Below, piece by piece: positions 1 to 9,174 of a DNA stretch of 37,854 nt (position 1 is the first letter of the stretch; each line of letters begins with the position of its first letter). The translations under genes and the position numbers were made by a program. The notes under the pieces are model-generated. The model was given only the letters and a program-made list of their open reading frames with translations, ran no database searches and was not told where the DNA came from. The stretch comes from Oceanospirillaceae bacterium UBA2001 (GTDB lineage Bacteria; Pseudomonadota; Gammaproteobacteria; Pseudomonadales; Balneatricaceae). The stretch covers positions 1 to 37,854 of the forward strand of contig DDCR01000048.1 in NCBI GenBank assembly GCA_002335115.1, written 5' to 3'.

Positions 1-466
1 CAAGTTTAGTTTTACCCGCTTCCATAGGGCCACCAGAAACAAATACGCAGGGTATATTGAGGCGCATTGCAGCCATGAACATGCCTGGGGTGATTTTGTC
101 ACAATTAGAAATACAGACCATAGCATCGGCACAATGCGCATTTACCATGTACTCTGCGGAGTCCGCAATAATATCCCGTGATGGCAATGAATAAAGCATG
201 CCATCATGTCCCATGGCAATGCCATCATCCACGGCAATCGTATTGAACTCTTTTGCCACACCACCGGCTTTTTCAATCTCTCGGGCAACTAATTGCCCCA
301 TATCTTTCAAATGCACATGGCCTGGCACAAACTGCGTGAAAGAATTACACACTGCAATAATAGGCTTTTGAAAATCAGAGTCAGTCATGCCTGTGGCGCG
401 CCATAATGCACGTGCACCTGCCATGTTACGACCGGAGGTAGAGGTTTTAGAACGGTAAATGGGCAT
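1..466 (-). CDS. ilvD: Dihydroxy-acid dehydratase, N-terminal part (cut by window edge)
   Basis: IlvD dehydrates 2,3-dihydroxy-isovalerate and 2,3-dihydroxy-3-methylvalerate in cytosolic branched-chain amino acid synthesis. I translated the minus strand from the ATG at 466-464. The first 155 codons are open to the window edge and begin [19 protein letters not shown], nearly the same as the E. coli enzyme as I remember it. Visible family motifs are [31 protein letters not shown] and [12 protein letters not shown]; the last carries an iron-sulphur cluster cysteine. Residue 40 is Cys (AVCNSF), where I recall Val in E. coli. An AAGG lies about ten bases before the ATG. The gene follows argA in the same direction after about 50 bases that contain a tandem repeat. 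The C-terminal three quarters lie outside the window. Confidence 0.97.
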   Translation of the reverse strand, partial: MPIYRSKTSTSGRNMAGARALWRATGMTDSDFQKPIIAVCNSFTQFVPGHVHLKDMGQLVAREIEKAGGVAKEFNTIAVDDGIAMGHDGMLYSLPSRDIIADSAEYMVNAHCADAMVCISNCDKITPGMFMAAMRLNIPCVFVSGGPMEAGKTKL

Positions 467-482
467 GGTGTAAGTGCCTTAT

Positions 483-512
483 AATTAATGTTATTAAAAT
501 TAATGTTGTTAA
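483..512. repeat. 15-bp tandem duplication in the argA-ilvD spacer
   Basis: Two adjacent 15-bp units, AATTAATGTTATTAA (483-497) and AATTAATGTTGTTAA (498-512), differ at one base. They begin six bases past the argA stop codon (minus strand) and fill most of the spacer before ilvD. Confidence 0.85.
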
Positions 513-517
513 TAAAG

Positions 518-1846
518 TTAAAGCAAAGCTTTGCTAAAGACTTTTGAACTGCGTTGGAAATTGTATAACGACTGCCTGCTAGTTGGAAGTTCGGCTAAGT
601 CTGCTGCCACGAAACCGTTTTCTATAAACCAGTGTGAGGAAGCCGTCGTCAATACAAATAGAGTTTGTAGCCCCATGTGACTCGATTGCTTTTCAATGTG
701 GCGCAATAGCACTTGGCCTCGGTCACCGCCACGGTAGTTGGTATCAATGGCCATGCAGGCCAGCTCTCCTTGGCGCGCATCATCGAAGGGGTATAAAGCG
801 GCGCATCCAATAATCGCACCGTCTCGCTCGATCACGCTGAAGTAATGAATTTCTGACTCTAGTAATTCCCGCGAACGGCGGACTAAAATACCATCGTCTT
901 CCAAGGGCCGAATCAGTTCCAAAATGCCGCCTACATCGTCAATACAGGCGTTACGAACTTGCTCATAGCTCTCTTTAATGACCATTGTACCTGAACCATC
1001 ACGACTAAAGAGTTCGGTCAGAAGAGCACCATCTTCTTGATAGCTCAACAAGTGACCCCGTGAGACGCCAGCGTCACACGCTTTGGATAGCACATCAATA
1101 TGCATGGATAAGTCTGTCCAACTATCACCACTGCTTTGATGTTGGTGCACAAGACGGTGACCTGCGCGGGTGAGTAATTCAATGACTTGTTCACCACGTG
1201 AGTTAGTAATGCCTTTGTCAGCCCCAAACACAATCAGTTTGTCGGCCTGCAAGCTAGCAGCAACACGCCCAGCAACTTGGGATGCAGCCAAATTAAAGGT
1301 TTCCCCTGTCGGTGAGTAGCCCAAGCAAGAAATGAGCACAAGATTGCCATTATTGAGCTGTTTACCAATGGCTTCTGCGTCAACCCGTCTAACCTCACCA
1401 GTGTAGGCAAAATCGACCCCATTTTTGATGCCAATGGGGCGCGCAGTAATAAAGTTGCCACGGGTTGTGCGAATCCGCGAGCCCTGCATGGGTGAGTTTG
1501 CTAAACCCATCGAAAAACGTGCTTCAAGTTGCATCGCCTGCCGACCTACGGTTGCTTGAACTAAGCTAAGTTGATCCAAATCTGTGATGCGTAAACCATT
1601 ATGAAATTGACTCTCTATCGAGGCTTGGCTGCAGGCTTGTTGAATTTGTGGCCGGCTACCATGCACTAAAACCAACTTCACACCCAAACTATTAAGCAAA
1701 TTAATGTCATGAATAGTATGGGAAAAATTGGCGTGGGCTAGGGCTTCCCCGGGTAAATAAATGACAAAAGTACGGTCACGATGGGCGTTAATGTAAGGCG
1801 CAGAGTGACGGAACCAGTTCACGTATTGCTGATTGGTTTCGATCAC
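518..1846 (-). CDS. argA: Amino-acid N-acetyltransferase (N-acetylglutamate synthase)
   Basis: ArgA transfers acetyl from acetyl-CoA to glutamate, the first step of arginine synthesis, in the cytosol. The protein is 442 aa, essentially the length of E. coli ArgA (443). Residues about 1-290 form an amino-acid-kinase-like domain (VKLVLVHGSRPQIQQ, later VLISCLGYSPTGE). Residues about 295-442 form a GNAT domain with an acetyl-CoA-type segment (DTNYRGGDRGQVLLRHIE) and a FIENGF element. The start is GTG at 1846; the upstream TATAGGTAATTAAA supplies AGG at good spacing. Classical ArgA is feedback-inhibited by arginine through the N-terminal domain. The gene lies between the kinase gene and ilvD, all on the minus strand. 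I saw no clear ArgR box upstream. Confidence 0.97.
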   Translation of the reverse strand: MIETNQQYVNWFRHSAPYINAHRDRTFVIYLPGEALAHANFSHTIHDINLLNSLGVKLVLVHGSRPQIQQACSQASIESQFHNGLRITDLDQLSLVQATVGRQAMQLEARFSMGLANSPMQGSRIRTTRGNFITARPIGIKNGVDFAYTGEVRRVDAEAIGKQLNNGNLVLISCLGYSPTGETFNLAASQVAGRVAASLQADKLIVFGADKGITNSRGEQVIELLTRAGHRLVHQHQSSGDSWTDLSMHIDVLSKACDAGVSRGHLLSYQEDGALLTELFSRDGSGTMVIKESYEQVRNACIDDVGGILELIRPLEDDGILVRRSRELLESEIHYFSVIERDGAIIGCAALYPFDDARQGELACMAIDTNYRGGDRGQVLLRHIEKQSSHMGLQTLFVLTTASSHWFIENGFVAADLAELPTSRQSLYNFQRSSKVFSKALL

Positions 1847-1886
1847 TTTAATTACCTATAGTTAAGAGAGATTTTAAAGATACTAT

Positions 1887-1904
1887 TAAGCCGCGCTGCG
1901 GCCC
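1887..1904 (-). terminator. Possible weak terminator between the kinase gene and argA
   Basis: GCCGC (1890-1894) and GCGGC (1898-1902) form a 5-bp G+C stem with a 3-base loop. An AAG/CTT pair can extend it with a bulge. On the minus strand it is followed by TTAATAG, a poor U-tract, so termination would be leaky at best. Confidence 0.25.
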
Positions 1905-1932
1905 TTGTGTCAATCACGCTGAGGGGGGTTAT

Positions 1933-3183
1933 TTAGAAAAAGTCCACCTCAGTTTTTGGCTTAGGATCAATTTGGGGCGTGGGATGGCTAATTATAGGTA
2001 AACTAAGGCGAAAACGGGCACCACCATGGGCATTCGCAGAAGCCGCTACATAACCATGATGTGCTTGCACGATCTCTTTGACGATGGATAAGCCTAAGCC
2101 CGTGCCTCCCGCACCCGTATTGGTTTTACTGCTCTGAATAAACTTGTCAAAAATAGCACCTTCTTCACCCTCTGGAATACCGATGCCCTGATCATCAACC
2201 ACAATGGTCAATAGGTTGGTTTGTCGTTTAAGCGATTGGGGCTGCGCACTTGTATGAGGATCGAAAAAAATAGTAATTTGCTTACCCTTAGGGGTAAATT
2301 TTATCGCATTAGACAAGAGGTTAATCATGACTTGGAGCATTTTCTCTGCGTCAAAGTAAGTCACAGTGTCAAGATCTGTCGCTTCTACAATAACCTTTAA
2401 CGCTCGGTCAGTAATAAGGGTTTCTAATTCTTCAGTGGCGCGCTGAATAATATCCACAAGATCACCCTGCTGCATGAGGAATTCCATTTTTCCAGATTCC
2501 AGCTTGGATAAGTTTAGCATGTCATTGAGTAGCATGAGTAAACGACTGCCACTGGTTCTAATCCGGTCAAAATAATGACCCAGTTTCTCCAGTTCAACTT
2601 TATGCAGACGCGAATGACCCATGTTGGAAAAACTTAAAATAGCATGCATAGGGGTGCGTAACTCGTGTGACATATTAGCTAAAAACTCAGACTTAATACG
2701 GTCAGCCCTTGTGCCGGATTCAATCGCATTAAGACAGGCCTCTGCGCCATTAAGAAGCACCGCTAGGTTATCTTTGACGCGACCGTGTCGCTCAGGCTGA
2801 TCAACAGGCATATCGCGTACCAACAAACTGACGTGTTGGTAATTAATAATAGTATGTTCACCAAAATCAAACACACGCCCCTTATTTTTTAGGCGACTCA
2901 AAAACTGAAACTCTTGTGCTTGGCCATCAAACGCTTGATCACAAATATTGATGGCCTCCGTATCAACCCTTAATTGCACCGCACAAGATAAGCCAAATGT
3001 ACGCACCGCCTTAAATATTTGTTGGCCTAAGGCAACATGATCTTTGCATGCAAAACTCTTTTCAAGAAAGTTAATCACTACCCCTAGTTCGCCATTAGCC
3101 CGTAATGTTGTCAGGGCTATCGCTTTGGCATCCTTGAGGTCAGTTTGTAACTTTGAGATCTCTAGATCATGAGTAGACGTCAA
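1933..3183 (-). CDS. Orphan soluble sensor histidine kinase
   Basis: This is a cytosolic two-component kinase of 416 aa with no membrane segment. Residues about 1-155 are a non-transmembrane sensor region (KSFACKDHVALGQQIF, then FNYQHVSLLV-like INYQHVSLLVRDMPVDQPER). I recall a similar block next to receiver domains in Pseudomonas-type proteins, but cannot name a Pfam family. Residues 165-230 are HisKA with FLANMSHELRTPMH; His173 is the expected phosphorylation site. The HATPase domain has the N box NLLSNAIKFTPKG (Asn292), G1 DDQGIGIP (331-337), F box IFDKF and G2 GTGLGLSIVKE, so it should be catalytically competent. Translation begins at TTG 3183 with AGGA upstream; a stop five codons earlier and the lack of an early ATG force this start. 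No response regulator lies nearby. It is divergent from glnE and upstream of argA. Confidence 0.85.
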   Translation of the reverse strand: MTSTHDLEISKLQTDLKDAKAIALTTLRANGELGVVINFLEKSFACKDHVALGQQIFKAVRTFGLSCAVQLRVDTEAINICDQAFDGQAQEFQFLSRLKNKGRVFDFGEHTIINYQHVSLLVRDMPVDQPERHGRVKDNLAVLLNGAEACLNAIESGTRADRIKSEFLANMSHELRTPMHAILSFSNMGHSRLHKVELEKLGHYFDRIRTSGSRLLMLLNDMLNLSKLESGKMEFLMQQGDLVDIIQRATEELETLITDRALKVIVEATDLDTVTYFDAEKMLQVMINLLSNAIKFTPKGKQITIFFDPHTSAQPQSLKRQTNLLTIVVDDQGIGIPEGEEGAIFDKFIQSSKTNTGAGGTGLGLSIVKEIVQAHHGYVAASANAHGGARFRLSLPIISHPTPQIDPKPKTEVDFF

Positions 3184-3258
3184 ATTGGCGGTGTCCTAGT
3201 TGAGTGATGGCATAGGGTTTTTGGGCGACAAGTTATTAAGTATCAAAAAAGTAAGGTA

Positions 3259-3282
3259 TCACTTGATTATAAGTGAATTTTT
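3259..3282 (+). terminator. Terminator-like hairpin in the glnE leader region
   Basis: TCACTT (3259-3264) and AAGTGA (3271-3276) form a 6-bp stem with loop GATTAT, followed by ATTTTT. No plus-strand gene precedes it, because the kinase gene is divergent. It would therefore sit in a glnE leader as an attenuator-like element, or be chance. The same bases on the minus strand contain TATAAT. Confidence 0.3.
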
Positions 3283-3309
3283 CCGTTAGGGTCTAGGGCT
3301 TAAGTGTTG

Positions 3310-3322
3310 CCAAAATTTTTGG
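3310..3322. promoter_or_regulatory. Inverted repeat, possible operator upstream of glnE
   Basis: CCAAAATTTTTGG is a near-perfect 13-base palindrome, 70 bases before the chosen glnE start and inside the divergent kinase/glnE region. It could bind a dimeric regulator; nothing else supports this. Confidence 0.2.
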
Positions 3323-3379
3323 TTAACGCGCACGCGATGAAAGTGACCGAGTTACTTTGACCTTGTGAAGCTTAGTTTT

Positions 3380-3383
3380 GGAG
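3380..3383 (+). promoter_or_regulatory. Ribosome binding site that fixes the glnE start
   Basis: GGAG lies eight bases before ATG 3392. It makes that ATG the better start than GTG 3365 or the ATG at 3386, which is too close. Confidence 0.7.
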
Positions 3384-3391
3384 TAATGTTT

Positions 3392-6310
3392 ATGGCGCTT
3401 AAAGTGGTGCCCGAAAATCAGCAGTTCATAGATGCCCTGCCCCAAGCACTACAAAGTGAGGTGCTAGATCGTTTAGAGGCATTGATGAAGCTTTCTAACC
3501 CTGTGCCATGGCAGCAGGTTGATGCGCAGTTGCAACTCATCAAGGTCATTGCTGCTAGCCCGTTTTCAGCCCAAATTTTTTTGCTTAACCCACAGTTACT
3601 AGACCATGCCTTACTTACAAAACGAGTCTCAAAGCCTCAGTTAAAACGCCTTTTAATGGCAGATATGCAAGAGGTGACTAACGAAACACAGTTACACCAG
3701 AGCCTGAGACAATTTAGGAAAGCCCATCAAGTGCGTCTAATTTGGCGCAATCGTTGTGGTCTAGGCAGCAGTGAACAATTAGTTGAAGATTTATCTAATC
3801 TGGCAGATGTGTGTGTCGATTTAGCTTTGACGTGGCTCCATGACGACAGTGTTAAGCAGTGGGGACAACCCACGAATCGTGACGGTCAACCACAAGAGTT
3901 AGTCGTGTTGGGCATGGGTAAGCTGGGGGGTAAAGAGCTTAATTTATCATCAGATATAGACCTCATATTCAGTTTTCCCGCTCCGGGTGAAACCCAAGGT
4001 GGTCGGCGCAGTTTAGATAATCAGCAATTTTTTATTCGTTTAGGGCAACGCTTAATTCAAGCCATTGACGCGGTCACTGCGGAGGGCTTTGTGTTTCGTG
4101 TAGACATGCGGCTCAGACCCTATGGTGCAAGTGGCGCCTTAGCTTTAAGTTTTGACGCCATGGAAATCTATTACCAACAACAAGGGCGAGAGTGGGAGAG
4201 GTATGCGTTCGTTAAAGCCCGTGTTATCGCGGGTAACCAAGCACCAGGTCAGCAATTGCTGGAACTATTAAGGCCCTTCGTCTACCGCAAATATTTAGAT
4301 TACAGTGCCATTGAATCGTTGCGAAGCCTGAAGCAAATGATTGCGAGTGAAGTGCGTCGTCGAGGCTTAGAACAAAATGTTAAATTAGGCACGGGCGGTA
4401 TTCGTGAAGTAGAGTTTATAGCCCAAGCCTTTCAATTGATCCGTGGTGGCCGCGATAATCGCTTGCAAACAAGCAGTTTGATGGCGGTGCTAGATGTGCT
4501 GCCAGAGACTGCTGGTTTAGCGTCTTCTGATGTCGAAAAATTACGCACGGGCTATTGGTTTTTGCGTGATGTAGAGCACGCACTGCAAGCAGTGCATGAT
4601 ACGCAAACTCAAGATTTACCCAGCCAAGAGGCCGATCAGGCAAGGTTAGCTGTTGCCCTAGGGTATTCTTGCTGGGACAGTTTGCAGGCCCAAATAAATA
4701 CCACCAGAGATTTTATTCATCAACAGTTTGAGCTGGTAGTGGCTCTCAAAGAGGATAATGATTCCCAAGGGCTAGATCACCAATTAAGTCAGTTATGGGC
4801 TGAAATATCTCATAGCGCTCATCAAACAGATGAGCTCACTTTGCTGCCAGAGTGGCAGCAAAGGTTGAGTCAAGCTGGATTCACTGATGTTGATCGTATC
4901 CTCCAGCATTTGTGGGAGTTGCACCAAAGTCGCCCGGCACAAACAATGCAGCCAGTGGCCCAAGAACGCTTAGCCCAGTTAATGCCTCAAATTTTACACA
5001 TAACGGCGCAACAGACTCATCCTGCTCGCACATTAGCACGAGTGATGGTGCTTATCGAAGCGGTTTTAAGGCGTTCGGTGTACTTGGTTTTACTGCAGGA
5101 AAATCCAGCCGCACTTAGATTGTTAGTGCAACTTTGCGCTGCCAGTTCATGGTTTGCAGACTTTTTGGCGCGTCAACCTTCATTACTTGATGAATTGCTG
5201 GACGTGCATAGCCTGTTCAATGTGCCTGACGCGGTGGAGCTAAAGCAGGAGTTAGAACAAAATCTTCTGCGCCTGCCAGAAGACGATACTGAACAACTAA
5301 TGGAAGCCCTTAGGCATTTTAAATATGCGCATTTATTGCGTATTGCGGCTCAAGAAGTGACGGGTCGTTTGCCACTTATGAGGGTCAGTGACCAACTCAC
5401 CTATGTGGCTGAAGCTGTGGTTGGGCAGGTTAAAAATTGGGCATGGCGTGAGATCAGTGAGCGTCATGGTCACCCACAAAATGAGCACGGCTCTAGCGAC
5501 GACTTTATTGTCGTGGGTTATGGCAAAGTTGGGGGCTGGGAGTTGAGCTATGGGTCAGATTTAGATTTGGTATTTATTTACGATATGCCCTCTCACTTGG
5601 AGACAGATGGACCAAAACCTGTCGCCAATAGTGTATTTTTTACTCGCCTTGGTCAACGTATGATCAATTACTTGAATACAGTCACTGCAGCTGGACAATT
5701 ATTTGAAGTAGACATGCGTTTAAGGCCTGATGGTGCCAAAGGGTTGTTGGTTTCTACCTTAGCGGCCTTTAACCAATACCAACTCAATGAGGCTTGGACA
5801 TGGGAGCATCAGGCTCTCGTAAGAGCGCGGCCAATTGCGGGTAGTGACAAACTATGCGCTGATTTTATAGCTGTGCGCAAACAGGTATTGTGCCAGCCTA
5901 GGCAACCCGACGAATTGAAACAACAGGTTATTGCGATGCGTAAAAAAATGCGCCAGCAGTTGGCCAGCAAACCCGGTGCAGATGGATTAACATCTCAGTT
6001 TCATCTGAAACATGATGCAGGCGGCATCGTTGATATTGAATTTATGGTTCAGTATGGGGTGCTGGCTCATGCCCATCAATGTCATGACTTACTCACTTAT
6101 ACTGATAATATTCGCATATTAGACGGCTTTGAAAGGCAGAATATTCTGTCTGCGTCACAGGCCCAAGATTTGCGTGAGGCTTATGAAATCATGCGTGCTG
6201 CTGAACACCGACTCACTTTACAAAATCAAGCAGGTGAGGTCTCGAGCTATGATTTGCAAGAACAGCGCCAAAAAGTGATGGCCATTTGGGCCACTATGAT
6301 GGCCTGTTAA
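3392..6310 (+). CDS. glnE: Bifunctional glutamine synthetase adenylyltransferase / adenylyl-removing enzyme
   Basis: GlnE adenylylates and de-adenylylates glutamine synthetase according to PII and glutamine signals. The protein is 972 aa from the ATG at 3392 (E. coli 946). Two nucleotidyltransferase halves are visible. The N-terminal adenylyl-removase half has VVLGMGKLGGKELN and SSDIDLIF with Asp188 and Asp190. The C-terminal adenylyltransferase half has VVGYGKVGGWELSYGSDLDL with Asp723 and Asp725. Paired RVDMRLRPYG and EVDMRLRPDG motifs follow, and HDAGGIVDIEFMVQ marks the C-terminal regulatory part. I chose 3392 because GGAG at 3380-3383 sits eight bases upstream; an in-frame GTG at 3365 would add nine residues but has no ribosome site. 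It is convergent with the acyltransferase gene. Confidence 0.97.
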   Translation: MALKVVPENQQFIDALPQALQSEVLDRLEALMKLSNPVPWQQVDAQLQLIKVIAASPFSAQIFLLNPQLLDHALLTKRVSKPQLKRLLMADMQEVTNETQLHQSLRQFRKAHQVRLIWRNRCGLGSSEQLVEDLSNLADVCVDLALTWLHDDSVKQWGQPTNRDGQPQELVVLGMGKLGGKELNLSSDIDLIFSFPAPGETQGGRRSLDNQQFFIRLGQRLIQAIDAVTAEGFVFRVDMRLRPYGASGALALSFDAMEIYYQQQGREWERYAFVKARVIAGNQAPGQQLLELLRPFVYRKYLDYSAIESLRSLKQMIASEVRRRGLEQNVKLGTGGIREVEFIAQAFQLIRGGRDNRLQTSSLMAVLDVLPETAGLASSDVEKLRTGYWFLRDVEHALQAVHDTQTQDLPSQEADQARLAVALGYSCWDSLQAQINTTRDFIHQQFELVVALKEDNDSQGLDHQLSQLWAEISHSAHQTDELTLLPEWQQRLSQAGFTDVDRILQHLWELHQSRPAQTMQPVAQERLAQLMPQILHITAQQTHPARTLARVMVLIEAVLRRSVYLVLLQENPAALRLLVQLCAASSWFADFLARQPSLLDELLDVHSLFNVPDAVELKQELEQNLLRLPEDDTEQLMEALRHFKYAHLLRIAAQEVTGRLPLMRVSDQLTYVAEAVVGQVKNWAWREISERHGHPQNEHGSSDDFIVVGYGKVGGWELSYGSDLDLVFIYDMPSHLETDGPKPVANSVFFTRLGQRMINYLNTVTAAGQLFEVDMRLRPDGAKGLLVSTLAAFNQYQLNEAWTWEHQALVRARPIAGSDKLCADFIAVRKQVLCQPRQPDELKQQVIAMRKKMRQQLASKPGADGLTSQFHLKHDAGGIVDIEFMVQYGVLAHAHQCHDLLTYTDNIRILDGFERQNILSASQAQDLREAYEIMRAAEHRLTLQNQAGEVSSYDLQEQRQKVMAIWATMMAC

Positions 6311-6339
6311 CGGTGCTTTCTAGACCTGAGTGGGGCTAT

Positions 6340-7257
6340 TTAATAAATATCAGAACTATTGTCTGGGCGCGTTTTAAACCGTCGGTGTAACCACAAATAT
6401 TGACTGGACTTGAGGCGTATTTTAGCCTCAATAGCAGCATTTAGCCTGGTTGCATCGGCCACTAAATCGCCACTTGGAATAGTTGCCAAACTGTCGGATA
6501 TGGTGAGTGAATAACGCTGATCTTGATGGGTGCGGTGGTGGCTAAACTGCAGAACCTTAGCTCCTGTGGCCGCAGCTAAACGACTAATAATGGGCGTAGT
6601 TGCTGCCTCGACACCAAAAAATGGGGCAAACACTGAACGCTCTGGTCCAACATCTTGATCGGGCGCTAGCCAGACGATTTCACCTTGTTTGAGTAAACGC
6701 ATGACTTGGCGAATGTCTTCTCGCTCTACTATGCCCGGTAAGTGCTTTAAACGCCCATGGCGAATAATAGCATCCATTAAGGCATTACCATGACGCTGAT
6801 AAGTGGCATAGTAAGGGTAACTGGGCGCCAATAAAATGCCACCTAAATCAAGACTGGTAAAATGTGCACCCACTAAAATAACGCCACGACCTTGGGCTTG
6901 AGCTTGTTCGATTAATGGGCCACCTTCGATTGATGCCCGATGGGATAGGTCTTTACGGGCACTCCACCAAGCCATAGCGGTTTCAACAATACCGATACCA
7001 TTATCAGCAAAAATTTGGCGTATCATATGTCGTTGTTCAGATGCTGTTAAATGACCAAAGCAGAGGCCCACGTTGGTTTCAGTAATCAATCTTCTGCGAG
7101 CAGATAACTGATACAATAGTCGACCAATAGTCCGGCCCATTTTCATGCGCCATGCCCAAGGCAGGATAATGATAATGCGTAGGCAGCTTAATCCAAGCCA
7201 TACAGGCCAGTATTTAACAGTATAAAATTTGGTTAACAAAGGTTTGTCGGATAGCAT
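6340..7257 (-). CDS. Lipid A biosynthesis late acyltransferase (LpxL/HtrB-type)
   Basis: This enzyme adds a secondary acyl chain from acyl-ACP to Kdo2-lipid IVA at the inner membrane. From ATG 7257 it is 305 aa, matching E. coli LpxL (306). A TTG at 7293 would add 12 residues, but neither start has a good ribosome site. A hydrophobic anchor lies near residues 17-36 (WLGLSCLRIIIILPWAW). The catalytic HX4D motif is GAHFTSLD, with His132 and Asp137; IVWLAPDQDVGPERSVF follows. I cannot separate LpxL from LpxM or LpxP by eye, so no symbol is given. It is divergent from msbA, and the two share a 135-base promoter region. Lipid A acylation and MsbA export are consecutive steps. Confidence 0.93.
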   Translation of the reverse strand: MLSDKPLLTKFYTVKYWPVWLGLSCLRIIIILPWAWRMKMGRTIGRLLYQLSARRRLITETNVGLCFGHLTASEQRHMIRQIFADNGIGIVETAMAWWSARKDLSHRASIEGGPLIEQAQAQGRGVILVGAHFTSLDLGGILLAPSYPYYATYQRHGNALMDAIIRHGRLKHLPGIVEREDIRQVMRLLKQGEIVWLAPDQDVGPERSVFAPFFGVEAATTPIISRLAAATGAKVLQFSHHRTHQDQRYSLTISDSLATIPSGDLVADATRLNAAIEAKIRLKSSQYLWLHRRFKTRPDNSSDIY

Positions 7258-7380
7258 ATGGGATTCGAGTGGTATTAACAGATCAATTAGCAATTTATAA
7301 TGCTAATTTAATTGACAACAGATGGCTAGTTTACACTGCGCTAGTGATGCCAGCTAGAGAAACTAGTCTTCTATCTGATG

Positions 7381-7386
7381 TAAGGA
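7381..7386 (+). promoter_or_regulatory. msbA ribosome binding site
   Basis: TAAGGA lies six bases before ATG 7393, a near-consensus Shine-Dalgarno that fixes the msbA start. Confidence 0.65.
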
Positions 7387-7392
7387 CAATAA

Positions 7393-9174
7393 ATGAGTAA
7401 GCCGGTAGGGCCAGACCCGAGCAACAGCCCTCAAACGAACTTAGGCCCCTGGGACGCTTACAAACGCCTATTGGGGTACGTGCTGCAGCACGGTATGGTG
7501 TTCACAGTGAGTCTTGTCGGCTTTGTGTTGTTTGCGGCCACCCAACCTGCGTTCGCTAGTCTTATGGAATACATGGTAGATAGTGTGGAAGCGGCTGATG
7601 GCGTGGCCCGTACTGTTATTCCTGTGGCTGTGTTAGGCATATTTTTGGTGCGTGGGACTGGCTTCTTTTTGGGTAATTACGGCATCACCTACGTCGCCAG
7701 ACGCGTGATACACCAGTTAAGACTGGATATATTTGATCACCTATTGGTGCTGCCAGCCAGCTTTTATCACCGCAATACGTCAGCCAGCTTGTTGTCTAAG
7801 CTCACCTTTAACGTCGAGCAAGTGACTGGTGCAGCCACAGACGCACTAAAAATATTTGTGCGAGAGGGCCTGACTATTATCGGTTTGCTGGCCTATATTG
7901 TGTATTTAAATTGGCAGTTATCCTTGGTATTTTTGACTATTGGTCCGTTTATTGGCTGGGTCGTGAACAAAGCCTCCAAGCGATTTAGAAACGTCAGTAC
8001 GAATTTACAGGAAAGTATGGGACAAGTGACGGCGACTGCCAGTGAGGCCATCAAAGGGTATGACGTTGTGCGTGTATTTGGTGCCCAACAGCAGGAACGT
8101 CAGGGTTTTATGGCAGCCAGTAATAACAATCGACAGCAGGCGATGAAACTCGCTTTGGCCGAGTCTGTCTCGACCCCTTTAGTGCAGATGATTGTCGCCA
8201 TGGCCATGGCCAGTTTAATTTATTTGGCGTTACACCCCAGTATTATCGACACCATGAGTGCTGGGCAGTTTATCGCTTTTATTACGGCCTCTGGCATGCT
8301 CACTAAGCCATTAAGGTCGATGACAGAGGTCAACAGTATTTTGCAGCAAGGTATTGCGGCATCCCAAAGTATTTTTGGCCTCCTTGATGAAACACCAGAA
8401 ACGGATCAAGGCACTCGATCCTTAACTCGAGCAAAGGGCTTAATTACCTTTGAAAATGTCGACTTTAGTTATGATAAGCAGGCTTTAATACAACAGCTTA
8501 ATGTGGTCATTCAGCCGGGACAAGTGGTTGCATTGGTGGGACGTTCTGGCAGTGGTAAGTCGACTTTAGTGAATTTGTTGCTACGTTTTTATGAGCCCCA
8601 AAGGGGCCGCATTTTGTTAGATGGAGATGATATTCAAGACCTGACGCGGTTAGATTTGCGCCGTCAGGTCGCGTTGGTGACCCAGCAGGTGGTGTTGTTT
8701 AACGGTACCATTGCCCAAAACATTGCTTATGGTGCCATGCACCATGCGAGTGAGGAGCAGATTATTGTTGCTGCTAAGGCGGCCAGGGTGACGGAGTTTA
8801 CCGATCGCATGAGTTTAGGTTTGAGTACCATAGTCGGTGAGTCTGGACTGCTTTTGTCTGGTGGCCAGCGACAACGCATAGCGATTGCCCGAGCCCTTCT
8901 AAAGGACGCGCCATTATTAGTGTTAGATGAGGCAACCTCAGCTTTAGACACTGAATCAGAACGTTACATACAATCAGCACTGGATGAAGTGATGGTAGGC
9001 AGAACCACCTTGGTCATTGCTCACCGCCTGTCGACCATAGAGCAGGCAGATATGATTTTGGTGATGGACCAAGGACAACTTGTAGAGCAGGGTAGCCACC
9101 AGCAGCTCATTGCTCAACAAGGCCTATATGCCCATTTGCATGAATTACAATTTCAATCCACAGGTGATGATTAG
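7393..9174 (+). CDS. msbA: Lipid A export ATP-binding/permease protein MsbA
   Basis: MsbA flips lipid A-core across the inner membrane using ATP, as a homodimer of half-transporters. The protein is 593 aa (E. coli 582). An N-terminal exporter-type transmembrane domain (about 25-325) includes FYHRNTSASLLSKLTFNVEQ, typical of the intracellular coupling region. The nucleotide-binding domain has Walker A GRSGSGKST (Lys389), Q-loop VTQQVVLF, signature LLSGGQRQRIAIARAL, Walker B LLVLDEATSALD and H-loop VIAHRLST. The final TAG is followed at once by the dgkA ATG, so the pair is co-transcribed. Together with the divergent acyltransferase and downstream waaA it forms an LPS assembly cluster. Confidence 0.95.
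   Translation: MSKPVGPDPSNSPQTNLGPWDAYKRLLGYVLQHGMVFTVSLVGFVLFAATQPAFASLMEYMVDSVEAADGVARTVIPVAVLGIFLVRGTGFFLGNYGITYVARRVIHQLRLDIFDHLLVLPASFYHRNTSASLLSKLTFNVEQVTGAATDALKIFVREGLTIIGLLAYIVYLNWQLSLVFLTIGPFIGWVVNKASKRFRNVSTNLQESMGQVTATASEAIKGYDVVRVFGAQQQERQGFMAASNNNRQQAMKLALAESVSTPLVQMIVAMAMASLIYLALHPSIIDTMSAGQFIAFITASGMLTKPLRSMTEVNSILQQGIAASQSIFGLLDETPETDQGTRSLTRAKGLITFENVDFSYDKQALIQQLNVVIQPGQVVALVGRSGSGKSTLVNLLLRFYEPQRGRILLDGDDIQDLTRLDLRRQVALVTQQVVLFNGTIAQNIAYGAMHHASEEQIIVAAKAARVTEFTDRMSLGLSTIVGESGLLLSGGQRQRIAIARALLKDAPLLVLDEATSALDTESERYIQSALDEVMVGRTTLVIAHRLSTIEQADMILVMDQGQLVEQGSHQQLIAQQGLYAHLHELQFQSTGDD

Noticed and set aside
3365..3391. GTG start for glnE
   Set aside because: No ribosome site before it, while GGAG is well placed for ATG 3392.
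7312..7358. msbA promoter with TTGACA at 7312-7317
   Set aside because: The -35 is perfect, but no acceptable -10 box lies 16-18 bases away; TACACT is only 14 bases off. I did not list it as a feature.
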